A stretch of 47,415 nt of DNA from assembly GCA_020723935.1 (NCBI GenBank), contig DYHY01000003.1:1-47415 (forward strand), read 5' to 3'. Positions 1-7,982 of this stretch are shown here, piece by piece. This stretch comes from Candidatus Micrarchaeum sp. (lineage in GTDB: Archaea > SpSt-1190 > DYHY01). The notes under the pieces are model-generated. The model was not told where the DNA came from. It ran no database searches and was given only the letters and a program-made list of their open reading frames with translations. The stretch's first letter is position 1; the number at the start of each line of letters is the position of its first letter. The translations under genes were made by a program, and so were the position numbers.

Positions 1-31
1 GAAGCCCTGCGCGACGAGCGCTAGCGAGGAG

Positions 32-115
32 TGCAGGGGGAGGGATTCGAACCCACGAAGGCACTAAGCCACAGGATCCTAAGTCCTGCCCCTTTGACCG
101 CTCGGGAACCCCTGC
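32..115 (-). tRNA. tRNA-Leu (anticodon UAG)
   Basis: On the minus strand the 7-bp acceptor GCAGGGG pairs with CCCCTGC, followed by discriminator A at position 32. The anticodon stem CAGGA/TCCTG encloses loop CTTAGGA, giving anticodon UAG (codon CUA). The long variable arm and the T-loop TTCGAAT are those of a class II leucine tRNA. CCA is not encoded. An AT-rich TATA-like element lies about 30 bases upstream. Confidence 0.95.
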
Positions 116-142
116 ATCGCTCACCCTGGAACTCTGTCAGGC

Positions 143-155
143 CCTTAATAAATTG
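143..155 (-). promoter_or_regulatory. TATA box of tRNA-Leu
   Basis: Minus-strand AATTTATTAAGG in otherwise GC-rich DNA, centred about 33 bases before the tRNA 5' end. This is the spacing expected of an archaeal TATA box with a short pre-tRNA leader. Confidence 0.6.
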
Positions 156-173
156 CCGGCCGCGTCCGCCGTT

Positions 174-863
174 TCAGCGGAAGACGTCCAGCATCCCGGG
201 CGGGCGCTGGACCCTCTGCGCCTTGGCGACCAGCCGCTTGTCCAGGGTTCCTGCAGCCTCACTCTCCAGGAACCTCTTCATCGCCTCGAATGCCTTCGCC
301 CTGTGGCTCACACGCATCTTGTCGTCCTCTTTCATCTCGGCGAAGGTCTTTATCGCCCCGGCGGGCATGAAAATCGGATCCCAGCCCATGCCGTTCTCCC
401 CCCGCGGCGGGACTATCCAGCCCACGGCTTCGCCCTCGAAGATGTGGATCTCGTAGGGCGCCCCCCTCCTCCCCGGCTTCCTCAGGTACCCGACGACGGA
501 GACCGCCTTGGCGTCGTAGGACTTGCGCGACTCGGCCATGTTGTAGAGACCCTCGGCCCCGATCGACTGGATGAACCACTTGACCATCGGTCCGGGGAGG
601 TTGTTCATCGCCTTCATGCGCAGGGACGAGTCCTCGACCATGAGTTCGTCCTTTCCCGTACGCTTCATCGCCTCTACAAGCTTCTCCTCGACGATGCCGC
701 GCGCGTCCGTTCCCTGGAGCTCGGGAAGCTGGAACCTGAGGCCCTCGACCTCGCAAGAGTCCCCGAGGACGGACCTTGCGGCCTGGACCTTGCCCGGGTC
801 GGATGTGACTAGGAAGATCCTCCTTTTCCCCGCGCCCCCGGTCCCTGCCATCGTCTGGTCCAT
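174..863 (-). CDS. XTP/dITP diphosphatase (HAM1/RdgB family)
   Basis: House-cleaning nucleotide pyrophosphatase expected to hydrolyse non-canonical purine triphosphates (XTP, ITP) to monophosphate and PPi in the cytoplasm. Visible family motifs are TSDPGK (residues 20-25, phosphate-binding loop), VEDSSL (76-81, metal-binding acidic site), GWDPIF (160-165) and SHRAKA (186-191). The 229-residue length is slightly above the usual 185-200 because of short N- and C-terminal extensions. The ATG at 863 lies 16 bases after the stop of the cation-efflux gene; an alternative ATG is at 851. It is the last gene of a minus-strand operon with MBF1 and the efflux protein. The family call is secure from four motifs; the substrate is inferred. 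Confidence 0.9.
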   Translation of the reverse strand: MDQTMAGTGGAGKRRIFLVTSDPGKVQAARSVLGDSCEVEGLRFQLPELQGTDARGIVEEKLVEAMKRTGKDELMVEDSSLRMKAMNNLPGPMVKWFIQSIGAEGLYNMAESRKSYDAKAVSVVGYLRKPGRRGAPYEIHIFEGEAVGWIVPPRGENGMGWDPIFMPAGAIKTFAEMKEDDKMRVSHRAKAFEAMKRFLESEAAGTLDKRLVAKAQRVQRPPGMLDVFR

Positions 864-879
864 TTCGCTCTCCGTCGGC

Positions 880-1743
880 TTAAAGGCATTCCACGCTTTC
901 GTCCGAATCCTCGTCGCGCGGGTCGGGCCCGCACTCGAACTCCAGGGTGGCATGGCCTATTTTGTACTTTTCCATCAGGACTGCCCTTATCCGCGCCGAG
1001 ACGCCCTTTAGCTGCGAGAGCCGGCGGTCGGCGACGCGCACGTGCGCGGATAGAGCGACGCTCCCGCGGCCTATCGTCCAGACGTGGATGTGGTGGGCCG
1101 CCTCCACCCCCCCGACGGCCTCCATCGCCCCACGTATTTCGGAGGCACCCATCCCGCGGGGTATCGCCTCCATCACTATCTCGAGGCCCTCGAAAAGGAC
1201 GTCGGATGCGCCCTTGAGCACAATCAGGGAGACGGCGAGGGAGAGGACTGCGTCGGCCCAGGCGAAATGGAAGAGCGTGTGGATGACCCCTGCGAGGATC
1301 GCCGCACCCCCCGTCATGACGTCGTCGGCGAGGTGCCAGAACGCGGCGCGCACGTTGAGGCCCCCTCCCGTCGAGAGGCGCCACGCCGCGAAGCCGTTCA
1401 GCGCGATCGCCAGGGCGCCGACCGCGATGAGGATCCCCCCGTTCACCTCGTTCGGCGTCCCGGCCGAGAAGGCGGCGATCGCCCTGTAGGAGACGAAGGA
1501 AGCGCCGGCAATCAGAGCGATCGCGTTCAGTATCGCCGCGAGGACGGAGAGGCGCTTCAGGCCGTAGCTCATCTTCTCAGAGGGTGGCCCGCGCGAGCGT
1601 GTCTCCGCCGCGTAGGCGATCCCCATTGCGACGGCGTCCGAGAAGTCGTGGAAGCCCGCGGCGAGGAGCGTGCGCGAGCCGGAGAGGAAGGCGCCTATGA
1701 AATCGACCGCGGAGAGGACGAGGTTCAGCGCCAGGGCGGTCAT
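880..1743 (-). CDS. Cation diffusion facilitator (CDF) transporter
   Basis: Membrane antiporter predicted to export divalent metals (Zn, Mn, Fe or Co) in exchange for protons. Two HxxxD metal sites are visible: H32-D36 in HDFSD and H137-D141 in HLADD, in two different transmembrane helices, as in YiiP-type proteins. About six hydrophobic segments precede a cytoplasmic C-terminal domain (from about residue 200). That domain contains AHHIHVWTIG, the ferredoxin-like dimerisation fold of the family. The ATG at 1743 follows a GAGGGGGG stretch; a GTG at 1839 would add 32 residues without a recognisable ribosome site. The metal specificity cannot be read from the sequence. Confidence 0.9.
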   Translation of the reverse strand: MTALALNLVLSAVDFIGAFLSGSRTLLAAGFHDFSDAVAMGIAYAAETRSRGPPSEKMSYGLKRLSVLAAILNAIALIAGASFVSYRAIAAFSAGTPNEVNGGILIAVGALAIALNGFAAWRLSTGGGLNVRAAFWHLADDVMTGGAAILAGVIHTLFHFAWADAVLSLAVSLIVLKGASDVLFEGLEIVMEAIPRGMGASEIRGAMEAVGGVEAAHHIHVWTIGRGSVALSAHVRVADRRLSQLKGVSARIRAVLMEKYKIGHATLEFECGPDPRDEDSDESVECL

Positions 1744-1864
1744 GAGCTCGCGCCCCCCCTCAATTTCTTTCGCGCCCGCGAAACAGCTGTGCCCGCGGCC
1801 CCCCGCGCCCGCTTCGGGGCCGTTCCCCGCCGTTTTCACTGATCGTCTCGCCAGAAGAGGGTGT

Positions 1865-2350
1865 TCACCTTATTTTTATCACGTCGCCCAGGGTCATCCC
1901 CATGTCTCCGGAGGAGGGGCCGGGCCGCCTCGCCGAGGATTTCTTCCCCTTGGGATCGTCCGGTCCCACGGATGAAAAGAGCCGCACGCCCAGGACCTTC
2001 TCAAGCTTCGTCGCCGCGGAAGCCGAAGGGATGAGGACGCCCTGCTCGATCTTCGTTATCACAGACTCGCGCTCCGTCGCCTTGGCCGCGAGCTCCTTCT
2101 GCGTGAGCCCCGCCTTCTCGCGGGCGGTTCGCACGATCCGCCCGAAATCCGGGACGATCTCGCGTCCGCCCTCCTCGGCGCCCATCAGCCTCGGCGCGGA
2201 GGAGGGCCTCCTGATATAGACGTCCCTCACCTGGGAGCCGAACCTGCCGCACTTGGCGCAGACGGAGAGGAAAACTCCCTCGACGGCGAACTTCCCTACG
2301 GCCGGATTGGCGCCGCATATCTCGCAGAGCTTGACGTTTCCTATGACCAT
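1865..2350 (-). CDS. MBF1-type transcription factor (zinc ribbon + HTH)
   Basis: Archaeal multiprotein-bridging-factor-1 homologue. The N-terminal zinc ribbon uses C9, C12, C31 and C34. A linker leads to an XRE/Cro-type helix-turn-helix at about residues 65-125, containing ARE.AGLTQKELA and ESVITKIEQG. A basic tail ends in GMTLGDVIKIR. In eukaryotes MBF1 bridges TBP and an activator; archaeal MBF1 is associated with ribosomes and stress, so a transcriptional role here is family inference. It is the first gene of the minus-strand operon with the CDF transporter (14 bases before its upstream GTG) and is divergent from the ribosomal-protein operon. Confidence 0.9.
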   Translation of the reverse strand: MVIGNVKLCEICGANPAVGKFAVEGVFLSVCAKCGRFGSQVRDVYIRRPSSAPRLMGAEEGGREIVPDFGRIVRTAREKAGLTQKELAAKATERESVITKIEQGVLIPSASAATKLEKVLGVRLFSSVGPDDPKGKKSSARRPGPSSGDMGMTLGDVIKIR

Positions 2351-2394
2351 CGCAATCTCTATACCCCGCTACCTTCCTTGCGGGACCAGGGGCG

Positions 2395-2405
2395 GGATAA
2401 AAAGA
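2395..2405 (-). promoter_or_regulatory. Possible TATA box of the MBF1 operon
   Basis: Minus-strand CTTTTTATCC, the only AT-rich tract between MBF1 and the uL1 promoter. It would place transcription start near 2374, leaving a short leader that contains GGAAGG upstream of the ATG at 2350. Confidence 0.45.
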
Positions 2406-2440
2406 CTTTGCGCGCGAAAAGCCCTTCTTGCGGCCCTGGA

Positions 2441-2455
2441 AAAAGCTTAAAAATC
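2441..2455 (+). promoter_or_regulatory. Promoter (BRE/TATA) of the uL1-uL10-P1 operon
   Basis: AAAAGCTTAAAAAT is a purine-rich BRE followed by a TATA box, predicting start near 2478. The leader of about 45 bases ends in the strong ribosome site GGAGGGAG before the ATG at 2523. uL1 autoregulates this operon in other archaea by binding its own mRNA leader or early coding sequence. I could not identify a convincing copy of that site here. Confidence 0.7.
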
Positions 2456-2522
2456 GTGCTATGGGTGCCCGATTACCCGCAACAACTACCCCCGTGGCAA
2501 GGGACGTAGGAGGGAGAAAAAA

Positions 2523-3161
2523 ATGGACAAGAACACAGTTCTCGAAGCGATTAAGAAGGTCCGCGAGCAGTCCAAGAAGCGCAATTTCAAGCAGTCGGTG
2601 GACTTTGTCGTCAACCTCACGAACGTCGACATGAAGACGCTGAAGCTGGGCGATTCCGTCGAGCTTCCCGCCGGGCGCGGCAAGCCCGTCCACCTCGTCG
2701 TCATCGCCGACGGCGAGCCGTCGCTGCAGGCGAAGAAGTCGGGCGCAGACATCGTCGTGACCCGCAAGGAGATCTCCGGCTACGACAAGAAGAAGGTGAG
2801 GCAGCTTGCGGCCAAGACCGAATGGTTCATAGTCCAGGCCCCGCTCATGCAGCCCTTCGCTGCCACCTTCGGAGCAATCCTGGGGCCCCGCGGCAAGATG
2901 CCGTTCCCCAAGGACGTCCTCGGGCCGACGACGGACCCGACCGGGGCGATGAAGCGCCTCTCCGGAAGCACCCGCATCAGGGTCAAGGACAGGCCGATAG
3001 TGCACAGCTACGCCGGCACCGAGGAGATGACGGACGAAGAGCTCGCCGAAAACATCCTCGCCATCCACCACGCGATACTCTCGAAGCTGGAGAAGGGCAC
3101 GAACAGCCTCGGGTCGATGTTCATCAAGACTACAATGGGCGCGCCCGTGGAGGTCAAGTGA
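2523..3161 (+). CDS. rpl1: Large ribosomal subunit protein uL1
   Basis: 212 residues, the normal length for archaeal L1. This protein binds the 23S rRNA L1 stalk and acts in E-site tRNA release. Diagnostic segments are the N-terminal KRNFKQSVDFVVNL, the central LGPRGKMPFPKD and the C-terminal ILSKLEKGTNSLGSMFIKTTMG. The start follows GTAGGAGGGAG. Its stop overlaps the region of the uL10 start by one base spacing, so the two are translationally coupled. uL11, often encoded just upstream in archaea, is not next to it. Confidence 0.97.
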   Translation: MDKNTVLEAIKKVREQSKKRNFKQSVDFVVNLTNVDMKTLKLGDSVELPAGRGKPVHLVVIADGEPSLQAKKSGADIVVTRKEISGYDKKKVRQLAAKTEWFIVQAPLMQPFAATFGAILGPRGKMPFPKDVLGPTTDPTGAMKRLSGSTRIRVKDRPIVHSYAGTEEMTDEELAENILAIHHAILSKLEKGTNSLGSMFIKTTMGAPVEVK

Positions 3162-3162
3162 A

Positions 3163-4005
3163 ATGGCACGGATGAGCGAAGACCGCGTTTCGGAAGCGAA
3201 GAAGAAGAAGATTTCCCAGGCCGAGGAGCTCGCCGGGCGGATCTCGCAGAGCAGGTCCGTCGCGGTCGTCGACCTCAAGACGACGCCGGGCTCGCACATA
3301 TCGACGCTGAGGAAGGCGTTCTCGGGCGAGACCAGCATAGTCGTGAGGAAGAAGGCCGTCATTGAGCGCGCGGTCGCGAAGGCCGCCGAGAAGGAGCCCA
3401 CCCTTTCGGGCCTTGAGCAGTACGTGGCGAAGGCCCAGCCCGCGCTGATACTTTCGAGCGCGAGCCCCTTCAAGGTCCAGTCCACGATCGCCAAGGCCAA
3501 GGTCCCCGCGCGCGCCAAGACAGGCCGCGTCCCGGACAGGGACATCGTCGTCCCCGCCGGGGACACGGGCCTCCCGCCGGGACCCGCGATCGGCGACCTG
3601 CAGAAGATCAACCTCCCGGCCAAGATCCAGAAGGGAAAGATCGTCGTCGAGAAGGAGACCGTCGTCACGAAGGCGGGCGAGCCGGTGACCAAGGACGTCG
3701 CAGACGCGCTCATACGGCTGGGCCTCGAGCCCTTCGAGACGCAGATGAACGTCCTCGCCGCCTGGAACGGAGGCATCATCTACACAAGGGAAATCCTCGC
3801 CGTCGACGAGGCGCAGGTCTTCGGCAACTTCATGCAGGCACACTCCTGGGCATTCAACTTGGCCGTGGAGGTGGCATACACGACGCAGGATACAGTCGAG
3901 GCGCTTGTGAAGAAGGCGGCCTTGATAGCTGCGACGGTAGCCATCGAGACCAAGACGGTGCCGGGGGAGAATGTTTCGGCGGTCCTCACCGGGGCCGCGA
4001 AGTAG
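3163..4005 (+). CDS. rpl10: Large ribosomal subunit protein uL10 (P0)
   Basis: Stalk-base protein that anchors P1 dimers and contacts the GTPase centre. The N-terminal rRNA-binding domain (about residues 1-110) is followed by the archaeal/eukaryal insertion with [17 protein letters not shown]. The helical spine that receives P1 dimers is near residues 220-265. At 280 residues it is short. It ends [10 protein letters not shown] and lacks the acidic hinge and the GLxALFG-type tail that archaeal P0 proteins usually share with P1. It starts one base after the uL1 stop and is followed by P1 in the same operon. Confidence 0.95.
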   Translation: MARMSEDRVSEAKKKKISQAEELAGRISQSRSVAVVDLKTTPGSHISTLRKAFSGETSIVVRKKAVIERAVAKAAEKEPTLSGLEQYVAKAQPALILSSASPFKVQSTIAKAKVPARAKTGRVPDRDIVVPAGDTGLPPGPAIGDLQKINLPAKIQKGKIVVEKETVVTKAGEPVTKDVADALIRLGLEPFETQMNVLAAWNGGIIYTREILAVDEAQVFGNFMQAHSWAFNLAVEVAYTTQDTVEALVKKAALIAATVAIETKTVPGENVSAVLTGAAK

Positions 4006-4040
4006 AGAGAAGAAGGACAAAGGAGGAAAAAAAGAACGAA

Positions 4041-4343
4041 ATGGAATACGTGTACGCTGCAATGCTCCTGCACAAGACGGGGCATAAGATTGACGAGGCG
4101 AGCATCAAGAAGGTGGTCTCCGCCGCGGGCGCAAGCCCCGACGAGGCCAAGGTCAAGGCGCTCGTCTCCGCCCTGGAAGGCGTCAACATCGACGAGGTGA
4201 TAAAGAAGGCGGCAGCCGCACCGGTTGCAGCCGCGCCTGCCGCTGCCGCGCCCGAGGCGAAGAAGGACGAGGGTCCATCTGACGCCGAAAAGGCGGCGCA
4301 GGACGAGGCCGCGTCGGCCGGTCTTGCCGCGCTCTTCGGTTAG
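4041..4343 (+). CDS. rpl12: Large ribosomal subunit protein P1 (archaeal L12)
   Basis: Acidic stalk protein that recruits elongation factors. The N-terminal dimerisation domain ([14 protein letters not shown] to about residue 55) is followed by an alanine-rich hinge (residues 57-75), a charged segment, and the factor-binding tail SAGLAALFG. The 100-residue length is typical. A purine-rich AAAGGAGG precedes the ATG. It is the last gene of the operon and is followed by a stable hairpin. Confidence 0.97.
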   Translation: MEYVYAAMLLHKTGHKIDEASIKKVVSAAGASPDEAKVKALVSALEGVNIDEVIKKAAAAPVAAAPAAAAPEAKKDEGPSDAEKAAQDEAASAGLAALFG

Positions 4344-4361
4344 AAACAGAAAAACCCGAAA

Positions 4362-4381
4362 CGGGGGCCGAAAGGCCCCCG
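4362..4381 (+). terminator. GAAA-tetraloop hairpin after P1
   Basis: CGGGGGCC-GAAA-GGCCCCCG forms an 8-bp perfect stem with a GNRA loop, 18 bases after the P1 stop. It is followed by the T-rich TTCTTTATTTAT. Position and shape fit a transcription terminator or a 3'-end stabiliser of the ribosomal operon. Confidence 0.7.
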
Positions 4382-4540
4382 GATTCTTTATTTATCCCCG
4401 TTTCTCTTGACAGCCGGAATTTTCCTCAGTGAATCGCAGTTTCCGGACAAAACCCGGAATCCGAGGAAATCCATCCAGAAAGGCCCATTTTCCTCTCCGT
4501 TTTCGCGGAAGACCTTTTCATAGACCTTAACCTATCTGCC

Positions 4541-5902
4541 GTGACACAGGCTTTTATCCGAGAAACGCAGTATGTCTTGCGGGAGGAGGGAGACAGTTTG
4601 ACATTCAGAGGCGACGAAAGAATCAAGAACGCTGCCAAGCCGGGCGAGACGATTTTCAGATTTTCGGAGAATGCGGGTGACGGGCCGGCCGCGACGAGCC
4701 TTTGCTACGCCGTCGGTTCGGCGCTCCTCCCCTACACGATGCTCAATCGCGGAACGGGCACGATGCCGGAAGCCGTCACGTACAACGAGGCTTTGAACGC
4801 ATTCATAGTATCCCCGCACGTCCTCAGGGAGAAGGATTACGGCGTTCCCGCCGGCGCGCAGAATTACTGGGAGAGGACTGTCGAGATCGTTTCCGTCTTC
4901 TCGCTCACAGAGACTGACGAGCCGGACGAAAAGGCGTCCGCAGCACCGGCAAGCCCACCCTCTTCCAAGAAAACGAAGAAAGGGAAGAAAAACGGCAAGG
5001 GGGGTGAGAAGGGGAAGGGGCGCGCACCCCACTACGAGGCGCATGCGACGCTCGTCGCAACCCTGGCGGACGGCCCGGCGGGGGAGACGCACGAGTACAC
5101 CTTCCATTCTCCGCATTCCGCTGACGCGTTCCGCCCCAATGGGGCGCCGCGCGCCGACAGGTCGCAGAAGGGCGCAGGGCTTGTCAGGGATTTCACTTCC
5201 GAGGGCGCCGAGTACCTGACCGGCCTTGAAATGACGATCGTCGAATCGCCCAAGGGGGCCCTGCTCTACGGGGAGACGCCCTCCCCCGGAGGCTCGGGAA
5301 TGGGGATGATTCTCTATTCGGCCGACGTCGAAGGGGCGAAGCGCGCGATGGCGCTGAAGAGCGAGAGCGACTGGAAGAGCGGCCTGCGCAGGTTCGGCCT
5401 AGACTGGGCCGAGAGGCTCGAGATGTCCGCAGCGGCCCTGGGCGCCCACAAGGACAAGGGCGGGTCGTACGTCGTGCCCGTTCCGGACGAGATCTCCTAC
5501 GCATGCTCCCTGGACCCCGTGGCATACCCGGGCGTCTCGCGCGTCTTGGTGAGCGTCTTTCCTTCGGCGAAGAGGGATGCGGACGGGAAATACGGAAGGG
5601 CCGCCCTCACAATAACGCCAAAGAAGGGGTGGAGCGCAGGACCGGCGGACTGGAACGCGGTCAAGGCATGCATCGCCTCCTATGCAGACCCCGAAAGCAG
5701 GAAGACGGACTTCGAGCCGGAGGAAGGAAGGCTCCTTGCGAGCCAGTTCGGCTACGGGCAGGTGGCGGAAATATTCCTGGGGAAGGACGGCTCGGTGGGC
5801 ATCTCCGTCCCCCTGACGAGGCCCCTCTCGGACGCCGACAGGCTCTATGAGGACATCGGGCGCCTCGAGGAGCTAGGGCGCCTCGCGATGAAGGTGCTCT
5901 AG
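4541..5902 (+). CDS. Unknown cytoplasmic protein with a lysine-rich insert
   Basis: I do not recognise this 453-residue protein. It has no signal peptide or membrane segment. Residues about 130-170 form a low-complexity Ala/Pro then Lys/Gly/Ser insert that separates an N-terminal part from a longer C-terminal part rich in beta-prone sequence (LLYGETPSPGGSGMG, SRVLVSVFPS). The chosen GTG at 4541 sits about 26 bases after a TATA-like CTTTTCATAG and would be leaderless, the common arrangement here. An in-frame TTG at 4598 has a good ribosome site (GGAGG at 4583), so the first 19 residues are uncertain. It stands alone between the ribosomal operon and the coiled-coil gene. Confidence 0.75.
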   Translation: MTQAFIRETQYVLREEGDSLTFRGDERIKNAAKPGETIFRFSENAGDGPAATSLCYAVGSALLPYTMLNRGTGTMPEAVTYNEALNAFIVSPHVLREKDYGVPAGAQNYWERTVEIVSVFSLTETDEPDEKASAAPASPPSSKKTKKGKKNGKGGEKGKGRAPHYEAHATLVATLADGPAGETHEYTFHSPHSADAFRPNGAPRADRSQKGAGLVRDFTSEGAEYLTGLEMTIVESPKGALLYGETPSPGGSGMGMILYSADVEGAKRAMALKSESDWKSGLRRFGLDWAERLEMSAAALGAHKDKGGSYVVPVPDEISYACSLDPVAYPGVSRVLVSVFPSAKRDADGKYGRAALTITPKKGWSAGPADWNAVKACIASYADPESRKTDFEPEEGRLLASQFGYGQVAEIFLGKDGSVGISVPLTRPLSDADRLYEDIGRLEELGRLAMKVL

Positions 5903-5968
5903 GCCGCCGGGAGCCAATCAGGTTTTTAAGGCGGGTTTCCGGGCTCCTCCCTCAGCGAAAAAGCCAGG

Positions 5969-6937
5969 ATGGTCAAGCAGGAGGATCTTCCCAAAAGCAG
6001 CAGGCCCGCGCGCCAGCCGGCGCAAGAGCAGGCGAAAACCAATCCCGCTGCAAAGGCCGCCGCCGCAGCGGCCGCAGCACCGCCACATTCTTCGCAATCT
6101 GCGGACGGAGCATCCGCGGCGGAGAGAGACACGCGCGCCCTCTACGAAGATCTCCTCTCCGAGAAGGACAAGCGCGACGCTGCCAACCACGCGGTCAGGC
6201 AGGCGATAGACGACCTCAAGCTCCTGAAGGAGGAGCGCGACAGGGTGAACGCGGGCGTCGCCGAGGTCAAGGCCAAGAGGAACGCCGCGCGCGCGGAGGG
6301 GAAGAGGCTCCTTGAGGACGCAAAGAAGCTGCGCGACCTCCTCAAGGGCGTCACGGTGCCGAGGGGGTCAAGCGAAGCCCTCGCGAAGCTGTTCGAGCAC
6401 CTGGATTTCACCTATCAGACCAAGCCCATGCCCTTCGCGCAGGAGCGCCAGCTCGTGAAGAAGCTGGAGGAGCTGCGCGTCATAGTGCGCACCAAGCGCG
6501 CATTCGAGAAGAAGAACGAGAGCCTCTCCAACCTCTCCGGGAGCGTCGACTCCCTTTTCAGGGAATCCCGCGCGCTGCACGAGGACCTCCTCAAGAGGGC
6601 CGAGGACAGCGAGCGCGTCCACAACCTCGTGATAGGGAAGGCGCGCGAGATAGACGCGCTGAGGAGGAAGGCCGACGAGGCGCACGCGAAGGTGGTCGCC
6701 ATCTCCGCCGCCTTGGGGGACGCTAGGGTGGACGAGAACGAGGCGCGCGCCCGGGCGAGGGCCGAGGAGGTCCTCGCGCGCGAGACGGCCCTCCGCGAGA
6801 AGGCAAAGGAGATCAAGACGAAGATCTCGGGGAAGAAGAGCTTCAACCTGAGGGACCTGCAGGTCTTGGGGGCGGCGGGGGAGGAGATGAGCTTTGAGGA
6901 CGGAAAGGAAAAGGCCGCAGGCAAGAGGACGCCCTGA
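5969..6937 (+). CDS. Archaeal coiled-coil protein (COG1340-like)
   Basis: 322 residues. The N-terminal tail (residues 1-55) is low-complexity, Ala/Gln/Pro-rich and includes a run of eight alanines. The remainder is nearly all charged heptad sequence (EKDKRDAANHAVRQAID, KEERDRVNAGVAEVKAKRN). A conserved-looking break around SSEALAKLFEHLDFTYQT resembles the archaeal coiled-coil family COG1340, whose function is unknown. A TATA box (TTTTTAAGG) is at 5922-5930. The next gene begins immediately, in the same frame as this stop, without its own start codon, so read-through into a HAD domain is conceivable. Assignment is from overall pattern, not catalytic motifs. Confidence 0.75.
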   Translation: MVKQEDLPKSSRPARQPAQEQAKTNPAAKAAAAAAAAPPHSSQSADGASAAERDTRALYEDLLSEKDKRDAANHAVRQAIDDLKLLKEERDRVNAGVAEVKAKRNAARAEGKRLLEDAKKLRDLLKGVTVPRGSSEALAKLFEHLDFTYQTKPMPFAQERQLVKKLEELRVIVRTKRAFEKKNESLSNLSGSVDSLFRESRALHEDLLKRAEDSERVHNLVIGKAREIDALRRKADEAHAKVVAISAALGDARVDENEARARARAEEVLARETALREKAKEIKTKISGKKSFNLRDLQVLGAAGEEMSFEDGKEKAAGKRTP

Positions 6938-7583
6938 GTCCCCCCGGCGGTCGTCTTCGATTTCGACGGCCTGCTCGTCGACAGCGAGACAGTGTTCTTC
7001 TCTTCGTTCTCCAAAATGGTCCTCCAGAGGACCGACAGGCGCCTCGCGCCGTCGGATTCGAACGCCTTCCTTCGTGGGCAAGAGCGCGCACTCGAACATG
7101 ATCCTCCTCAACAGGAAATACGGGGCGAACTTCGGGTCGGAGAGGGAGCTGTGGGACTCCCTCATGGCGGAGTTCGACAGGAGGAAATCCCTCCTGAGGA
7201 TGCCCTACACCCTCGTCCGCTCGCTACACGGGAGGGGCGTGCCCCTCGCCGTCGCGTCCCCTTCCCTTCGCCCCTATGTGAGGAAGTTCCTGAAGGCCGC
7301 GGGCCTTTCGCGGTATTTCAGGGCCGTAGTCTGCGGCGACGACGTCTTGAGGAGGAAGCCGGACCCCGCGACATACCTCCTGGCTGTGAGGCGCCTGCGC
7401 GTGCGGCCCGAGGACTGCATCACCGTCGAGGATTCCGAGACCGAGGTGATCTCGGCCAAGCGCGCGGGGATGTTTGCCATCGCCGTGCCGAGCAGGTACA
7501 CGAAAAAGCAGGACTTTTCGCGGGCCGACGCGGTGCTGCCCTCCCCTAGGGAACTTATTTATTCGGAGAAATACGCCAAGTAG
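6938..7583 (+). CDS. HAD-superfamily hydrolase, reading frame disrupted
   Basis: Beta-phosphoglucomutase-like HAD phosphatase. The nucleophile motif VVFDFDGLLVDSE is at 6950-6988, in the same frame as the upstream gene's TGA (6935-6937), with no start codon before it. The frame then changes near 7061-7071: FVGKS and the rest (helical cap, AVASPSLRPYVRKFL, RRKPDPATYLLA, TVEDSETEV) continue one frame over to 7583. One missing base in the C-run at 6940-6945 plus one surplus base near 7069 would restore a single frame from an ATG at 6894. As written, the gene is either a sequence error, a decaying gene, or a read-through product. The fold assignment is firm; its integrity is not. Confidence 0.7.
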
Positions 7584-7587
7584 CCAT

Positions 7588-7887
7588 ATGGGGAACCTCG
7601 TGAACAAGGTGCAGCTCCCGGTCAAATGCTCTAAGTGCGGGAACAAGATGTTCCGCGCCCAGTACACCGAATTCGCCGACAAGCACATCCACTCCGTCGA
7701 CTACTGCCCGGAGTGCGACAAGGAGTTCGAATACAAGCTCATGCACGAGATAGACTCCGAGCGCCAGGCCAACCTCAGGAACAGGAACCTGATGACGGTG
7801 TTCTGGATAATCGCGATAATAGCGGTGATCCTCCTCGTCCTGAAGCTCCTCAACGTCCCCGTGAGCGTGCCGATTCTTCCCAGGTAG
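7588..7887 (+). CDS. Zinc-ribbon protein with C-terminal membrane anchor
   Basis: 99 residues. Two CxxC knuckles (CSKCGNKM at about 15-22 and CPECDKEF at about 41-48) form a zinc ribbon. A charged linker and one transmembrane helix (VFWIIAIIAVILLVLKLLNV, about 71-90) follow, so the ribbon faces the cytoplasm if the tail is inserted C-in/N-in. Function unknown. The ATG at 7588 lies about 28 bases after CTTATTTATTC, inside the end of the HAD gene, consistent with a leaderless start. A 9-bp stem-loop follows the stop. Confidence 0.85.
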   Translation: MGNLVNKVQLPVKCSKCGNKMFRAQYTEFADKHIHSVDYCPECDKEFEYKLMHEIDSERQANLRNRNLMTVFWIIAIIAVILLVLKLLNVPVSVPILPR

Positions 7888-7897
7888 GATAGGACAC

Positions 7898-7939
7898 GGG
7901 GCTTCGCGAGCGGCGGCCCGAACAGCCCATCGAAGCCCC
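7898..7939 (+). terminator. Stem-loop between the zinc-ribbon gene and ValRS
   Basis: GGGGCTTCG (7898-7906) pairs perfectly with CGAAGCCCC (7931-7939) around a 24-base loop, just upstream of the ValRS TATA box. It probably marks the 3' end of the upstream transcript. No T-tract follows directly apart from the TATA element itself. Confidence 0.4.
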
Positions 7940-7948
7940 GGCCGACAC

Positions 7949-7960
7949 ATTTTTTAACCG
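7949..7960 (+). promoter_or_regulatory. TATA box of valS
   Basis: CATTTTTTAACC is centred 28 bases before the ATG at 7983. Predicted initiation at the start codon gives a leaderless mRNA. Confidence 0.65.
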
Positions 7961-7982
7961 CCCTTCCGGCTCCCTGCCTGCA

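Noticed and set aside
2001-3779. Long minus-strand open frame across the uL1/uL10 genes
   Set aside because: Antisense shadow of two ribosomal proteins and part of MBF1; no protein-like composition.
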